Positions 12,920 to 27,215 are shown, counted from the stretch's first letter. The stretch: DNA of 64,000 nt from Zerene cesonia (GCF_012273895.1 NC_052119.1:2790001-2854000), one strand, 5' to 3'. Notes: generated by a model not told the origin, from the sequence alone. Numbers and translations are program-made.

Positions 12920-12925
12920 AATAAA
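12920..12925 (+). terminator. Possible polyadenylation signal of the plus-strand gene
   Basis: This is the first AATAAA downstream of the stop codon at 12633. AATAAA is frequent in AT-rich DNA, so support is weak. Confidence 0.25.
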
Positions 12926-14944
12926 TTGATCTCATGGTTGTTGTATAATAGAAAGAAGTTGCTGTGAAGCCTAGTTTGATAGTTCAGTAGCATTTTTGTT
13001 GCCAATAGCTGTCATCAGCATAATTTGAGCATAATCTGAATTGAATCAATCGTGTACGCATTTTCTATAACATGTTTATACATTAATGTTCTTTATGAGA
13101 TTATTTGTTATTCTTTTACATTAAACAGTCTGTATGATTTTAAACTAGCTTAAAGTGCTTTCATTGCATAAACGTTATATATTTCTGCTTTTTTCACGGA
13201 AATGTAATAAACCAATCGATAATTAATGCATTTAACATAAATCACAAATTTGTTTTTTATTCCCTAGAAATAAATGTAAAATTAGATTAAATGTGAATAT
13301 CATGTATTATTTTTAGTGTAATTAAGTATCTTATATGTATTTATACATCACATAGAAAACAAAGACGATAAACGATCAAAGATAAAGCTCATAATATCAA
13401 TGAAATTTATTTAAATATTGCTATTGTATTGCCTCATATTACATGTATATGATGACCCAAACGTAGATAGTAAAATTAAAAAAAAACATTGAATCTGTGT
13501 TTTTAATCATCTATCAACCATATATCCGATATTAAGGTCAAATGGAATGTAAGGAAATAAAAACACCTACTCACATACGTCACAAGTCATAACGTATGTC
13601 ACAAAATACCAATAAGGTCGTAAGATTAGTTTGTTTTCTTACATAAAAATATAATTATAATTTACTGGATTTTTTGCAAATAATTCGTAATTTTAAGTTA
13701 AAAGCTTTAAGCGTAAAGCTTTACGGATAACAATTATGCGTTATAAATGCTTTATGAGCATTCAGATACATCAGGGTCACCAATATGGGGTTTGTTGAGA
13801 AAATCAAACTAGTTATAAAAACTTGAATTGATTTAATTACACCACATATCGAGACCTGTAATTCAGTAAGTGAAATTTAACGGTTATCTGAAAGAATACA
13901 TATACACTTGGCTTTTGATACAACATCCATGTTCTTTTCTAAACGCCACAGATAATGTAATAACATAACACAAGCAACGTTGTTATATTTACTATATTAA
14001 CAACAGTTCTGAATGAACGGAAACATATTTTTTACTTAAAACAGTGTCAAGGAACAATGAAATTCATTGGTATTCAGTCAGGATAGTGTCGACAATAATT
14101 CCTTGCAAATGCAATATGGCCTTTAAAGGTTGTTACATCTACTTACAACATTCATCTTTACATCAAATAGACTTAATGTTTCAATTACTCACTGTTAGTT
14201 GGAATCGATTACAAATAAACTGTCATCAATTTGAATATAAAAATTTATATTCCTATTGTTCTCAGCAGCTTCACTACTGTTTTTTATCATTTTAAACACT
14301 TTCATAGAAGGACGTACTTCCCTAATTTGTTAAACTTCCGTAAAAACAGTCGGTAAGCGAGAAATTGTATGACATTGAAATAAAATTCGATTTTTTTTTA
14401 ATATTCAGAATATTCATATCAGCTTCTAGGTTAATAATAACAATAACAATGTTTGCCTTATTAACATATTTTTTCTTATTATACGGCGTCTAGAATAGTA
14501 TAAAATTATCTGTGACGGCGTGAATGAAATCTGATGAAATCGTAGCATTTTGTCGTAGCGGAAGTGAAGGTTCCTTTAATAATATTTTATCATCTACATA
14601 CGCGGAAACTAGATTGCAAAATCGTGGTCAGTATGCCTTTGTCGTTTTATAAAGTTCTTGTAAGTTGTACATAACATATCAATTTAAAATCTTATCATAT
14701 TATTTTTATAGTTTGATTTTCTTACCCGACATAATTATATTTTTGTTTTTATATTACAAAATTCATTTATTGATCAATGTTGGAACCGATAATGTTCTGT
14801 GTATATGTGTGTATACTGTGCATATTTATACTGTGCATATGCATACAACATGATAAAATAACGACTATCTTAATAGTTTACATGCATAAAAAAGCTTTGA
14901 GGTTTATTTCATTTATGTTTGTTTTAAGATATACCTTTTTATGC

Positions 14945-15080
14945 CATAATCGGGCAACTGAGATGGTTTCGCCTGATGGTAAGCGATCACCACCGCCCAT
15001 AAATATTTGCAGAGGCCTCTGCGAATGTAAGGGGTGAGAAAATGATTGATAACTGGAAAGAAGGGATGGAATCAAATGGA
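14945..15080 (+). repeat. Dispersed repeat with 'ggtaagcgatcaccaccgcc' core
   Basis: It has gatggtttcgcctgatggta and agcgatcaccaccgcccata, then 'gcagaggcctctgcgaatgt'. It is the same family as the copies at 1.7 kb and 34.7 kb. Confidence 0.6.
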
Positions 15081-15638
15081 AAGGGTTCTCACCGCACGTA
15101 ACATGGTCATGGCCTGCTAGTATTTTCCGTCGGTTTTCTGTAAATACCTAAGCAGTCACTGAAAAGATTCTCTTCCAAATCACGTCTCCGAATGGGTTAC
15201 CTCGGTATACTTTTGAAATCAGTAATCCCATATTTTAAGTTTCGCATTATCTGCTTACTGTTATATACTCATGAACATTAAATTAACTTATTCAATTATT
15301 TCGGCCTCAGAACTCTAATTGGCTGACACCTTGACCGTCTTACTCATTACAACATGAAATCTTCCGATTCGGAATAAATTTAATACTTTCTTTGCCTTTG
15401 GAATTATGAATAGTTATTATTCTGTAGTGCAATAAAAAAAAATATTTCTCGATAAGGAAACAGAAGAATTGAATAACTTACCTAGCTTTCCTTATAAGGG
15501 TAGTCAAGTCTGATAAATAATATGCATTTTTAAATAATTTCATGGAATTAAACAGAATTAAATATGGATGAAGTTCGTTAATTCTTTTTTTGATTTATAA
15601 AATTATGTTAAAATAACACAATTTATAAGAAAAAAAAT

Positions 15639-15655
15639 ACCGAGCAAAGCTCGGT
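15639..15655. repeat. Terminal hairpin of a transposon remnant
   Basis: accgagc, aaa, gctcggt forms a 7-bp stem after a poly-A stretch and is followed by catccag. Hairpins of this sequence are common at the ends of insect repeats; the class is not determined. Confidence 0.4.
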
Positions 15656-16676
15656 CATCCAGGTACTATGTATTACAGTCGAAGATATCTTTCCTCATTC
15701 GTCAAGTTGGTTGCATAAATTTTTACTTTTTATACTAAATCCTCTTAAGAAAATTGGAAACTTACAGAATTGAAATTTTACATGCCACACAGGAATTATT
15801 TGAATTTTTTTTCAGCATGATGCATGATGAGCATGATACCTCTACAACAACCTCTATTTAATAAAATAATTAATTGAATAATGTATTTTTCTATATCATG
15901 AATTTAATATTTTGATAAATCAGTATTAAATATTGTGATGTTTCTGTTTTAGTATAACTAGGTGTGTTCAAGTGTTACTCGATATGTATTTTTGACAGTA
16001 AATAGGTAATACACATACATTACATGTTAATTCCGCAATTATTTCTACGTATGTCTGAAATTTAAGTACCATGACCATGAAAATAATTAATAATTAATAT
16101 TATTTTATCCAACTTTATAGCGAGAGGCATGTTTTTAGTGTTTGTGTAACTGACATTATAGATAATTGGTCAAACGTATGGTATGTATTTTTATCATACT
16201 AGTTATAATAAGAAGGCAATAACTAGATCAAGTCTAGACATACAATTTTACAATTTTAAAATCCCTGGTTTCGAAATTGTATGTTTTATTAGATTTTTAA
16301 TAGATATTTTCGTAGGTTTAATAGATTTTTTCGAAAAATTCACATTATATGACGAGGGAACTCCGAAACTGACGCTACTAATTTGAAATTAAGATTTCAT
16401 TAGGTTTTCACAGCTAAACTATTAAACGGATATTGCTGAAATATGACATGCAAAGCTTTTTGTTTCAATTCTGATGTACCTATTAGACAAAATTGAGAAA
16501 ACGTCTTTCTGTACACTTTATAACTTTTGAAATTTTAATATGATACTACGAACGTATTTATTTAAATTTATGATTATAATATATTTTTACTGTGTAAGAT
16601 AAGTAATTAATTTCAATACCTTGTTAACAGTTTCTTTGACAGCTCATCCGCTATATTACTGCACGTGTAAAAAGTA

Positions 16677-16697
16677 AAAATAATAATAATAATAAAA
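16677..16697 (+). repeat. (AAT)n microsatellite
   Basis: aaaaataataataataataa, then aataa. A simple trinucleotide repeat. Confidence 0.7.
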
Positions 16698-17879
16698 TAA
16701 GTTTCATTTTCAAGAATTCGTCTGGTGCAAGTCTGCCGACTGTTACATCATTCATTATATCATGTGAGTACATTTCACGTTATCTGAACTCACTTTCATT
16801 GCTGATAATGTTTTCAGTGCCGTACGCTCAATCTTAGCATATGCTTCAATGGAATACGTGACGTGTTAATATTTTCGCGAATAATGAATTTTTCATGCGC
16901 CCCTGGTACTACGTTTACGGTCGTTGAATTGGCATCACATTGCGTGCCTTCGCTTATTTAAAATTGGTGTTTTCATATTCAGCTTCGCAATGCATCTCGC
17001 TCGTACGTTGAGAATGGCATTCTTGATTTATTTTAACAACTTTCGTACGGAAGTTTTATATTGATACGGTATTTTTTCCTCTTCAATACATTCCAATAAT
17101 AATTACTGCTTTCCTACATGGTTTTGATGATTGCTTGCAGCATAAGTATTAATTTAAAATGGGGCCACACTTTTTTAAGTTTATCTATTAAAACGTTTAT
17201 TTGAATTAAATCAATCTTGTGTTTAAAACATAAAAACCTTGCAACTAATTATTTCGATTACTACTCTCAAATAACGTAATTTATAACTAAAATTACGTCG
17301 TTTTATCTTCGGAGTAATTGGTAAGGTCGAAACGTAATATATTTTTTGCTAAAGCAAAAAACACAATCGTTATTTAAAGGAAATTCCAGATGTTAGTCAC
17401 AACTCGCGCGTCAGTAATAAAACTACTCTCGAGGTCATTTTGATCAAATTGGGTTTTGTTGGTATTTTATTGAATTAAAGAGATTTATTAACAATTTGAA
17501 AGAGTTCTAACTGTTGTGTTCCCATGATTTTCCTCAAATAAAGTTTGATGATTAATTTAATTTATGAAGATTAAGAATTAGAATAAATAACAGTAAAAAT
17601 TAATGAATATACGATATATGAATATTACATAAAACTCAACCACTTATGAAAAAATAATGTTTATGACTACTATTTTTCTTATTTCTGGTTACCATGGTGA
17701 TAATGCTTAAGATAACACAGGTTCAAGCTTCAAACGGTTTCATTTAAGAATATATTTCAAAATAACAATTTATGTTTATATCTCACTAGATATACCGGCT
17801 CTATGTTTGATGAGTATTAGCATAATTTAAGGATTTCGCACGTGCTTACAAAATTGACGCTAGGCATTCACAATAATGT

Positions 17880-18230
17880 GGTTACAATCCGCACGTGACT
17901 TCTACCAAAGACAGGGTGTCCAAACATTTTATAAAGTGCGCCGGAGGTTTCTCAGCGTGCATCGCACATTTCGGTGGGTCTTTGTGCGTGCGGTTTTTGG
18001 CCGTGTGGGGTTCGGGGGTTTTGGGAATGCGGATGTAGGAGCGGGGAAAACCTATCGTAGGAGAGCAGGCGACGTCAGTTTGTGCAGGCTCGGGCAACAA
18101 CTGGAAGGGACACGGTAGATTACAAACGTGCGCCCGTAGTTCCGGACCACGGTGAGGTTTAAATCGGTAAGAATCTGACATAACCCACGGCTCCTTCCCC
18201 GAGAGTCGTGGGTTTTCATGATTTTCCAAC
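17880..18230 (-). other. GC-rich island with a 115-codon open frame, origin unclear
   Basis: This is the only strongly GC-rich block in the 12.7-28.3 kb interval. The minus frame 18229-17882 is open for 115 codons (MENHENPRLSGKEPWVMSDS...), rich in Pro, His and Cys. A stem (aacccacg.../...cgtgggtt) lies at about 18181-18215. No domain is recognised. It may be a repeat or retroelement piece, a CpG-rich regulatory region, or a small gene. Confidence 0.25.
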
Positions 18231-21200
18231 TTTTAAAAGAAGGGTGGCCATAAATTTCGAAAAAAAGGAGTTACTCGATTTAAATTAAAACTTACTACCT
18301 ACCAGGTATATTCTAGAAAATTTTAATTTTAATTCAATAATTTAATTTTCTAAGTTTGTACGGGTGTTACGGCAGAACAGCGGCATTGTTCCGTGTCGGA
18401 CAAGGCCGGCTGATGTAATAACAGCGGCGCTTGCAGCAGACACGCCGGTCAATGACCTTGCATTTGTCCGCGGCCTATCGATAACTACAAAACGTGCTGT
18501 ACATCACTAGTGACCCAGAAGTGCATGTGATTAACTGTACGAGCAGACATGTGACGTATGAATTATCTATTTTTAACGCAATGCGTGCGTAGCAACGATT
18601 TAAATGTGATCGGAAAAAGGTATAAACTTGTATAATTACAATTTGGATTTATGTACAAGTTTTTGTATAATTTATATTTTTCTAGAAAGAAATGGGGTAA
18701 AAATAATATTTACAGATACTTTTGTATGATTTAGAAGCAAATACTGTCCTCTTATTATTTCAATTAACACATCTAGCAAATAATATATGTAATTACCTAG
18801 TAAGAAGTGGCCATAACCGGGGGTAAAGCTGTTATTTACAAAACGAAGTAAAATATTAAGAATCTGATTTTAATTCAAGAGACACCACAAAACACATTTA
18901 CCTATTCATTATAATTTATAACTTATTGATTATTCATTATTCATTACCAGCTGCTCTCCTGAAATATCTCCCGTGTGGACATCACTTTTTGCTTACTGCT
19001 CAAAATAAGTTAGCACTCAAAGTACACAGTTAAACTTTTTTGTTATAGTCTGTGCCCAAACGTGAGAGCAATATCAACGCAATACATTTGGACTCTACCG
19101 TGTTAATAAAATCTCCCAATACTAGATTTCTAATTTAAATGTATCTTACACACCAATCATCATAAAATATTAACTATAATAATTACTACTTGAATTCGGA
19201 CTTCTGAATTCGCGTACAGATTAAAAACAAAGCAAGTTATATAACCATAATATTATTGTGGAAACAATTTAGGCAAACGGTCATTTACGTCATTCTTTCA
19301 TTAATTGAATCCAAATTCATTGATCGCATGAATATTTTTATATTGCAGTAACAAGTAATACTTTGATGTTATTGTTTTTGTGCAAATAAACGTCTTTAGA
19401 ATTGAGAAATGTTTATAGAATAAAAATCTTTCCTTTTTCTTTGCAGCAATGCTTTTTTTTAATTTTCATTATAACTTCAGTTGAAATGGCTATTAACAAA
19501 AAGGAATGGAAAAAAGTTAAAACAAAATCCAATGAATGTTATCTCCCCATATACCTAGGTACTGAAAAAAAAACTCATTAGGGAGATGCATTGCAGCGAA
19601 TCTTTTCCTGGTTTATTGTACTAACTTCTTATGCTATTACTATTAATATTAAAGATGTATATGGGTTGGTATTCAAGATTAGGCGGACAAGACTATGAAA
19701 GCAAATAATTACGACACAAGCAAACCTAATCGTAATAATAAATTGTTTTACTGGAGAATGGTAGTTAGTAGCAACCTTCAGTCTATCCCTCATAATAGAT
19801 AGCTATACAGTTTTTATGACTTTAAATTTAACACTTGATTAACTATGTACTTAGGTATATTTTTTTGAATATTCACAATACATACAATTAACAAAATTTA
19901 TAAATAAGTAGGTAGTCTACTTAACTCATTAAGTTATTAGCCTTAATTATTTAAAAAGAACTAGGAGCAAGGTTGTGTGGAAAATGTCTAATAAAATTCA
20001 CGGACAAATTAACTGTGTACTATTGCTTAGACATAATTGAAAGTGTTGAACTGCTGATGAAATATATTAACCTATTACAGATAAATATTCTTAATAATAC
20101 TATAGTATTATTTTACTGTTAAGTAAGAGTTATGATTCTTCACTTGTTAAATCGTTATTATTGCAGATAAAATACGCCTTGTTAGTGAAAAGATTTGCTA
20201 ATGTAACATCATGTTTATTATATGCTAGCTTGCTGCCGGCGGTTTTTCTCGCATAGTTCAAAGAAAAAATAGACCGAGTACCTATTGTCCCTTCTTGAGT
20301 CTCAAGCTATTTAAGTACTTCATTTCATCCAAACCAGACGCAGAGATAGACAGACTTTCTCATTTTTTAATATAAGTATGAATTTTGGAATACCAAAATG
20401 ACAATCATATATGATTCGATTAAATACCTATTAGAATTAATGGAGCTATATTATGGAGCGACAATATAACAAGTAAAAATGACGTCTGTTGTTGAAGACA
20501 AATATTATTTTTTTCTCCGCTACCATTCTTCATAACATTTTTATTGCAATTATTCCTATTATAATTTATATTCTTATTGTTAGAAATTTCAATATGCTAC
20601 ACCATAACAATAAATGAGGCTCTACTAAAATCTTGTCTGTGCGTTATAAAATCGCGTGTTCGACATAAGGTCAATAGTCAATGTTTGTAAATTGTATTGC
20701 GTATCATTGTCATTACGTCTCTTAGTACAAGAGCCGGAGAATTTTCACACCGAAACTTAATTTATAACACTACATTTAAAAATTACATTATATAAGCAGA
20801 TAAAAAGTGGTATGGCCTTCGGTACAAATCATATTTTGAATGTCTTAATCAGTTAGGATATGTGGGTATCTGTTTCCAATAAATATTGGAACAATTCAAC
20901 GATGTAAAATTAGACAAATGTATTCCGCTTTTGTAGGTCTTCATAGTCGATTAAACAGAAGTCCCCTCGTTTCTTTGTTTAAATGTTAATAACTGTAAAT
21001 CGTAAAGAGTGGATGTAGATAGATTTATTTAAAGCTCTTACATGTAAAGATCACGTTGTAACTGCTATCGAGAACGAGGCGTGTTAATTTTTTTTCTCAC
21101 ATATCACATTCACTTCAATTTTAGTACTACCTATTTTATAATTCTATAAGAAATTCTTTAACAATCTAATTTACAAATACAACATAATTATAATTTATAG

Positions 21201-21877
21201 ATATGGATATAATCAAGCATTTATTAATAGAAATATATTTATTTGAGACCCCAATTTTTTCACCTTTTATTTTGTCGTTATAAAATACGCTGAATCTCGT
21301 CGTGTTTACGTTCTTATGAGAAGTGTATTCCCGTGTCCTTATTGGGAATTGAATAATCTCCCCAAAAATTACACCAAGGAGGCAGTCAATAATAAATAAC
21401 ATTAGAAGGAATGAAATTCATGAGGCGGATAAGATAAAAAAGGAAACCGAAATTGTATCGTCTAATAAGCCTTAAACTAGATATCGTCGCATTTTTCTTG
21501 CTTTTTATTTCCTTAAGTATAGACAGATGTCATAAGATTGGTGATGATTGACAATTAATGTCGATTGTGTAATTTCTTCTAAGCAATTTCCAGGAAGACG
21601 AGACCATCATTTTTACAAATGGAACTCGGAAATGTTTCTGCATGTAATATTGTACAATGAAGGAAATGCCTGAGAGACTGAACATTGAAAAAAAATGTTT
21701 TAAATCTTGGTAGCAATTCTTTTTCATATTAGTATTTTAAATGCCACAAAAATTTTCACCCAAAAATACACACAAAATTTCCAAACAGGTAGTATAGGTA
21801 TTATACCATTAGGTAGTATACCTATATTATGAGAATACTTAGTAATACAGCTTACTTAACTATAACTCTGACTGTAT

Positions 21878-22170
21878 CATCATCAGCCCATATATGTTCC
21901 CACTGCTGGGACACAGGCCTCCTATGAGGGTTCAGGCCATAATCCACCACGCTGGCCAAGTGCGGGTTGGCAGATGTCACATGTCGTCGAACTTTTAATT
22001 CTCGGACATGCCGGTTTCCTCACGATGTTTTCCTTCACCGTTTAAGCAGTGGTGATGTTATCCACATGCGCAGATAAATTGAAAAATCAATTTATTTCCT
22101 GCACGCTCGCCCGGTCTCGAACCCCGACTTATCGATTTTGAAGTCCGAGGTTCTCACCACTGAGCCACCA
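21878..22170 (-). mobile_element. Complete tRNA-derived SINE with target duplication
   Basis: On the minus strand the head carries RNA polymerase III boxes: A-like TGGCTCAGTGGTGAGAAC and B-like GGTTCGAGACC. The body is lepidopteran-specific and the tail holds GGAGGCCTGTGTCCCAGCAG and ends GGGCTGATGATG. Direct repeats of 30 bp (21848-21877 and 22171-22200, 24 identical) flank it, indicating reverse-transcriptase-mediated insertion. Confidence 0.85.
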
Positions 22171-22744
22171 CTGCTTACTGAGCTATAGAGCTGACTGTAT
22201 AGTCTAACTTAATTTATAGGTGTCGTTGGAATAACTTCGGTTTGATTTTAGTCCCTAAATTATATCACGACCTTCGTACTTGACATAAATATGAATACGA
22301 GTATTAAACCAGTTTTATCAACATTTAATTGTTAAGCTACTTACTTAATAGGTTAAACTTTATATTATCGTTAACAAGGTCATGATGATAAGAAGGTTAA
22401 AATATAACGAGATTATTTAATTGACGTGATTTCTGAATTTCCAATGTAATGATGATGGTACATGTGACATTCAATACAATTAAAATAATTACTTCTAAGT
22501 ATAGGTAGGTGTAGGCTTAATATCACTTTCAAGGAACTAGTATAATATACTGAGTAATGAAGTACCCCATGTCATTTTTAATGTCGTTTAATAATTCCCA
22601 ATAAATGAATACTCTCCCATATTTCAGAAACATGTAAAGTTAAGGCAATAATATAGCCTATAAGTATATAGCTACCACATTAGATACAAAGTGAATACCT
22701 ACTTCATCCAACGAAAAGAAGTTCTAATACAATTTTCTTATAGT

Positions 22745-22912
22745 AATAAAACTTTACGTGGCGCCATTCGCGTAATTAGGTCCCTATGTGCGAACCCACA
22801 CTATAATCTCTGCATCAAATTTTATACAGCTACGATAAGCTATTTTCGCGTGCATGAGTAACTTACGTCATCCATCCATACTTACGAACTTTCGTTTTTA
22901 TAATATTACTTG
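22745..22912 (-). mobile_element. Degenerate Lep1-like remnant
   Basis: Near its right end it has ccatacttacgaactttcg before ttttataatatta, the reversed start of this family. The left limit is unclear. Confidence 0.3.
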
Positions 22913-23127
22913 AAGTAATCAAAACACCTATTGCTCTCCAGATGAAATAGATGTCCAGACTCCTCCATCGAATTAAGCTCCATTAAGTTGTCTAGCTAAG
23001 AACATGATATATTCTATAAATGAACAAGTTGCACTAAAATATCTGGTTCTTAAATAATTACAACAAATTGATCTCACAAAACCAGTTACATATATATGCA
23101 TAGGGGATTTTCCATGCACGGTAGACA

Positions 23128-23144
23128 CCGACCGACCGACCGAC
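23128..23144 (+). repeat. (CCGA)n microsatellite
   Basis: Four units of ccga then c. Short and GC-rich in AT-rich DNA. Confidence 0.7.
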
Positions 23145-23370
23145 ATATTTTAGGTTTCGGCCTGTAGTCCAATGGAGCCCGCATTTAAATGTCATGAATA
23201 TGCATTCATTTGCTAGGTAATGAACCCAATTTCCAAATAAATTTTCCTTGATACTAGGCCCCTACGTGTTGTAATTATAGGTACCTAAGTAATATAGTAT
23301 CAAGCCTTCATGTAATTTTACTGAGTCTTTAATCCTTTTTAATATATCTGAGATATACACGTTATTCATT

Positions 23371-23847
23371 ATCTACACTAATATTATAAAGAGGAAAATT
23401 TTGATTGTTTGTTTGGTTGTAAAGAATAGACTCAAAAACTACGGGACCGATTTTAAAAATTCTTTCACCATTCGAAAGCTACATTATCCACGAGTAAGAT
23501 ATATCCATAGGGCATAGACTATATTTTATTTTGGAAAAAAATAGGGTTCCGTAACATTTCTTTATTGAAACATCCAAACCAGTATACCTATGAAGCTGAA
23601 GGGTTAGTTAGTTCGTTAGATATTATTTAAACTCAAATATATAACTCTAATCGCAATAAATCAGATATTTAACTGGACAGCTATATATTGTGAAGCTGAA
23701 GAGCTTGTTCGTTTGTTTGTTTGAACGTGCTAATCTCAGGAACTCCGTTTTGAATTCTTTCAGTTTTAGATGCCCTACAATAAAAGTATTGAGGGAGAAT
23801 TTAGGCTTTATATGTACAACGGGCGAAGCCGGGGCGGACAGCTAGTT
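23371..23847 (+). mobile_element. Lep1-like Helitron remnant, composite
   Basis: It starts atctacactaatattataaa and ends cgaagccggggcggacagct agtt. The motif tgaagctgaag followed by a g/t-rich gtttgtttg block appears twice inside, suggesting two joined or nested copies. Confidence 0.6.
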
Positions 23848-24871
23848 ATCAATAAATATGTGAAACTTTACATAGATTTTTAATCTAGTAACTGACGAGA
23901 ATGATGTAGGCGCTACATATGTAATGTACGTAAGGCTGAGGAAAAGGATCAAGACTTCTGGTACATTTCGCCATTCGAACGAAACGGATCGAAACTCAGC
24001 AACGTGGTACTTACTAACCCCGGTGCGAGACGGCATAATTTGTGCCAAAACGTGCTAACTCCCACGTTCGAAAACAAATTGGGATTTAGTTTTAGTACCC
24101 ACGTATTTTATTGTACTAGACAGAAAGCTTCTATTCCGCATACTTCTAATCATATCTGTCTAGTTCTGGTGAAATGTTCATGTATAATTGTTGCAACTGT
24201 CTCACAACGATTTATTATATTCATTTCTACTAATCAACGGCATCACATAACGATATTTTCCCAAGTATCTGCAAATCTTCTAAATCAGATAATAGGCAAT
24301 AGCCAAGTTTGTGATCAGATTTGTTCGGCCAGACCGAGACATTTTTATTCTATTCCTACCGAGTTGTATTTTGAGATTAGGACTTGCTAATCGTTGTATC
24401 AAAAATTCGCACGTTGTGGACAAAAGTAGTTTGTAAATAAATGTTAGGTACAGTTAGAAAAATCCTAACAAATATTTAAGCAGTTTCATGAGTCTAATCG
24501 ATGAACCTTGAATTCTACATAAATCGCATTTCATCGCATTATTTAGGAACGTATAGAAAGGTCACATGACACTTTCTATTTTTATATATAGGCAATGCCG
24601 TAGTTAAAATAACCCGATGCACATAAGCTTTTGTTTTTACCAAAACCTATAAATAAAAAACCAGGTAAAACAAATGCAAATTTTAATAAATCATTGGAAA
24701 CTTCGAAAGTGGGAAAGGATAAACAAATAATAATACGAATTTCAGTCATCTTTATCATTTAATGAGTCGGTTATTTACAAAACACTCGGTGGACATCATC
24801 AACAATAGCTTTTACTTGTACCACTGCGCAGGCGTTGTTGACTTTAGCTACATAACCGATTTCAAAAGCCG

Positions 24872-24947
24872 CTTAAGCTATTTACACACTAACCAAAATT
24901 GCCACTTAACATATTAATTACGCGCGTCTGTGTGTAAATGGCTTAAG
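24872..24947. repeat. 18-bp inverted repeat, 40-nt loop
   Basis: cttaagctatttacacac (24872-24889) pairs with gtgtgtaaatggcttaag (24930-24947) at 17 of 18 positions. A second inverted pair lies close by at 25050-25063/25152-25165 (14 bp perfect). Confidence 0.6.
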
Positions 24948-27093
24948 AATAAACAATACTTTGAGCCAATACTGAAATAAAATACGCAAACAAAAACATA
25001 TCCCGCTGAGAGAACCTTGTTTAGCAAGCGCCGAATGCTTTTACATTGTAGTACATTGCTTCACAAAAATGAACATGATTTAAACCTTATATTGGGAAAT
25101 AAAAATAAATAAATAGACAATATTGATGAGGCAATGTAAAATTGAAACAAATGAAGCAATGTACTGCGTTTTGTATATTCGTCCTGATGTCGTAATGATA
25201 AAAACCACGTGAGTTAAATGATTTACACAATTTATAACGCAAGACTTTTTAAGCCGGCTATATTCGTTTCATTCGACAACACATTTCAATACAATTTCAT
25301 ATAATTATGTAATACAATAGAGTACATTTCCATTTCAACGCCTAAATATTTTAAATTCATTCTTAAAAACATAATAACACTTTTGGTTTTTACATAAAGC
25401 TTTAACAACAGTTAACGTTAATAACTCTCGGGATATTTACGAATACATTTTATACAATTTATTCTAATACTTACAAACATAATTATTACATAATCCGTTA
25501 TAACACATTAAAATACAGGCTGTTATAAAAGAAATATTAACTTCATAGCATCTTTATCACATACTCCTACCTAATTACACTTAAAGCTAAATTATGTACT
25601 TCCGACATAATACATGACAAAAAAATATATTTTCTCTGCGTAAAATTATGTACACGTGCTACAGGGCCTCCGCCTTTTTTGAGTAATCACTGATTCTTTT
25701 TGGTTTTCAAGGACAATTGACTGCGTTGCATCACTCAAACCTAGACAATAACTTACCACAATATTTACATAATTGTTCATAGCAATGGCACACGATAAAA
25801 ACGTCGAAAAATTAGGATAGCCCGTTTGTATTGGATTGAAGTAAGCGTGAATGTGTAGATCTTAACTACTTACTTGTGTAGTTGATATTTCCATCTCATG
25901 AGAAATAATAAAACTAACACAGTGTTTATTTTTATTTGTTAATCGCTTCTAATATACGAATTCAAGTTATTAAGATGGATGAAGTTTGTGAATTTCTTAA
26001 GAACAAATTAAATAATAAAAAATAGTACCTCATATATTTAAATATACACGGAAATTGTATTAAATTGGCATTTTAATTTTTATATTTTCCAGAAATTTAT
26101 ATTTCAATCTAATTAAGGTATTTTACCGAGTTATCAACTTGAAGTTAAATCAGTATTCGACAAAATTTACAATATATTAGAACAAAGAACAGGAAATGGT
26201 AAAAAAATTACCACCAATTAAATAATTTAATCTGGTTTTGTGACACTCTGGTTTTCGGAACTTGATTTATGTCCGTAATAAAATTTATCTTATTTCACTC
26301 GGCCTACTTTAGTACCAAATCATAAAAGGGTACTTTGCAATTTATTTTCAACCTTGAAAATATTTTAAATGCTTTATACTTAGGGCCGTTATAATTGTTA
26401 GTATCAGAGCATGTTCTTTAGTCTGTGAATTGTAAGTCATTAATTAATAATTTTATTTAACTACAAATATCATGCATTCATATTCATATTCATTTTATTG
26501 GCGCATAAAAATCGGCAAGTATATTAAATATAATATTCTGTCTCGGGAATAAAGCACCCTGTTGATATTATTTGAGTCTTAAAAACGATATACAAGCTCA
26601 CGCTTATGGCAGAAAATTCATGCCTTTTACATTAACTTAGTTAAAAACTGTTTTGTTTTGATTTCCATACCGATTATATAATATGATGATTAATTAAGTA
26701 AATTATCATGAGTTTTATAGCAATCTGAGCGTTTCTTATTGTTGAATATAGCTTAAGATTCTATAATTTATTTCAAATATTCTTTCCTAGTTGGGTTTGC
26801 ACGTGATCCTCGAGTGCTATATAAGAACCACGCGCCAAGCCAGAGCGTCCGCTTGTATTATATATGACATAAATTAAAGCAAATACCTAAAACGAACAAT
26901 AAGCATTTTATAATATATTAGCTTCATTTTCAAACATGACATTCTAATTTTCAAATCCGATTTGATTTATTTCAGCCAAAAACCATTACAAAATGACTCT
27001 TTTTTTATTTTATTAAAGTGCAACATTTTACGTGTATTTACAAATTTCTTTCTATCACCAGCACAAATAAATTTAAAACCACATTTATGAACC

Positions 27094-27215
27094 GGGAGGG
27101 TTACCATGACGTCTTAAAGCAGTCCTAATTCCAGTGTGGAAACACGATGGCGTTAGACAACCTGTATGTCTGTCTTTCTCCCACACTGGAATTAAAACTG
27201 TAACGGTAACCGCCC
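27094..27215. repeat. Foldback sequence (imperfect hairpin, ~120 bp)
   Basis: aattccagtgtgg (27127-27139) pairs perfectly with ccacactggaatt (27181-27193). Further out gttacc pairs with ggtaac, and short pairings lie between. A loop of about 41 nt holds agacaacctgtatgtctgtc. It could be a small foldback MITE. Confidence 0.55.

Noticed and set aside
24004..24390. 128-codon open frame on the plus strand, the longest gap-free frame in the window
   Set aside because: Composition looks random, there are no splice signals at useful places and no recognisable motif. The length is within what chance gives in 64 kb.
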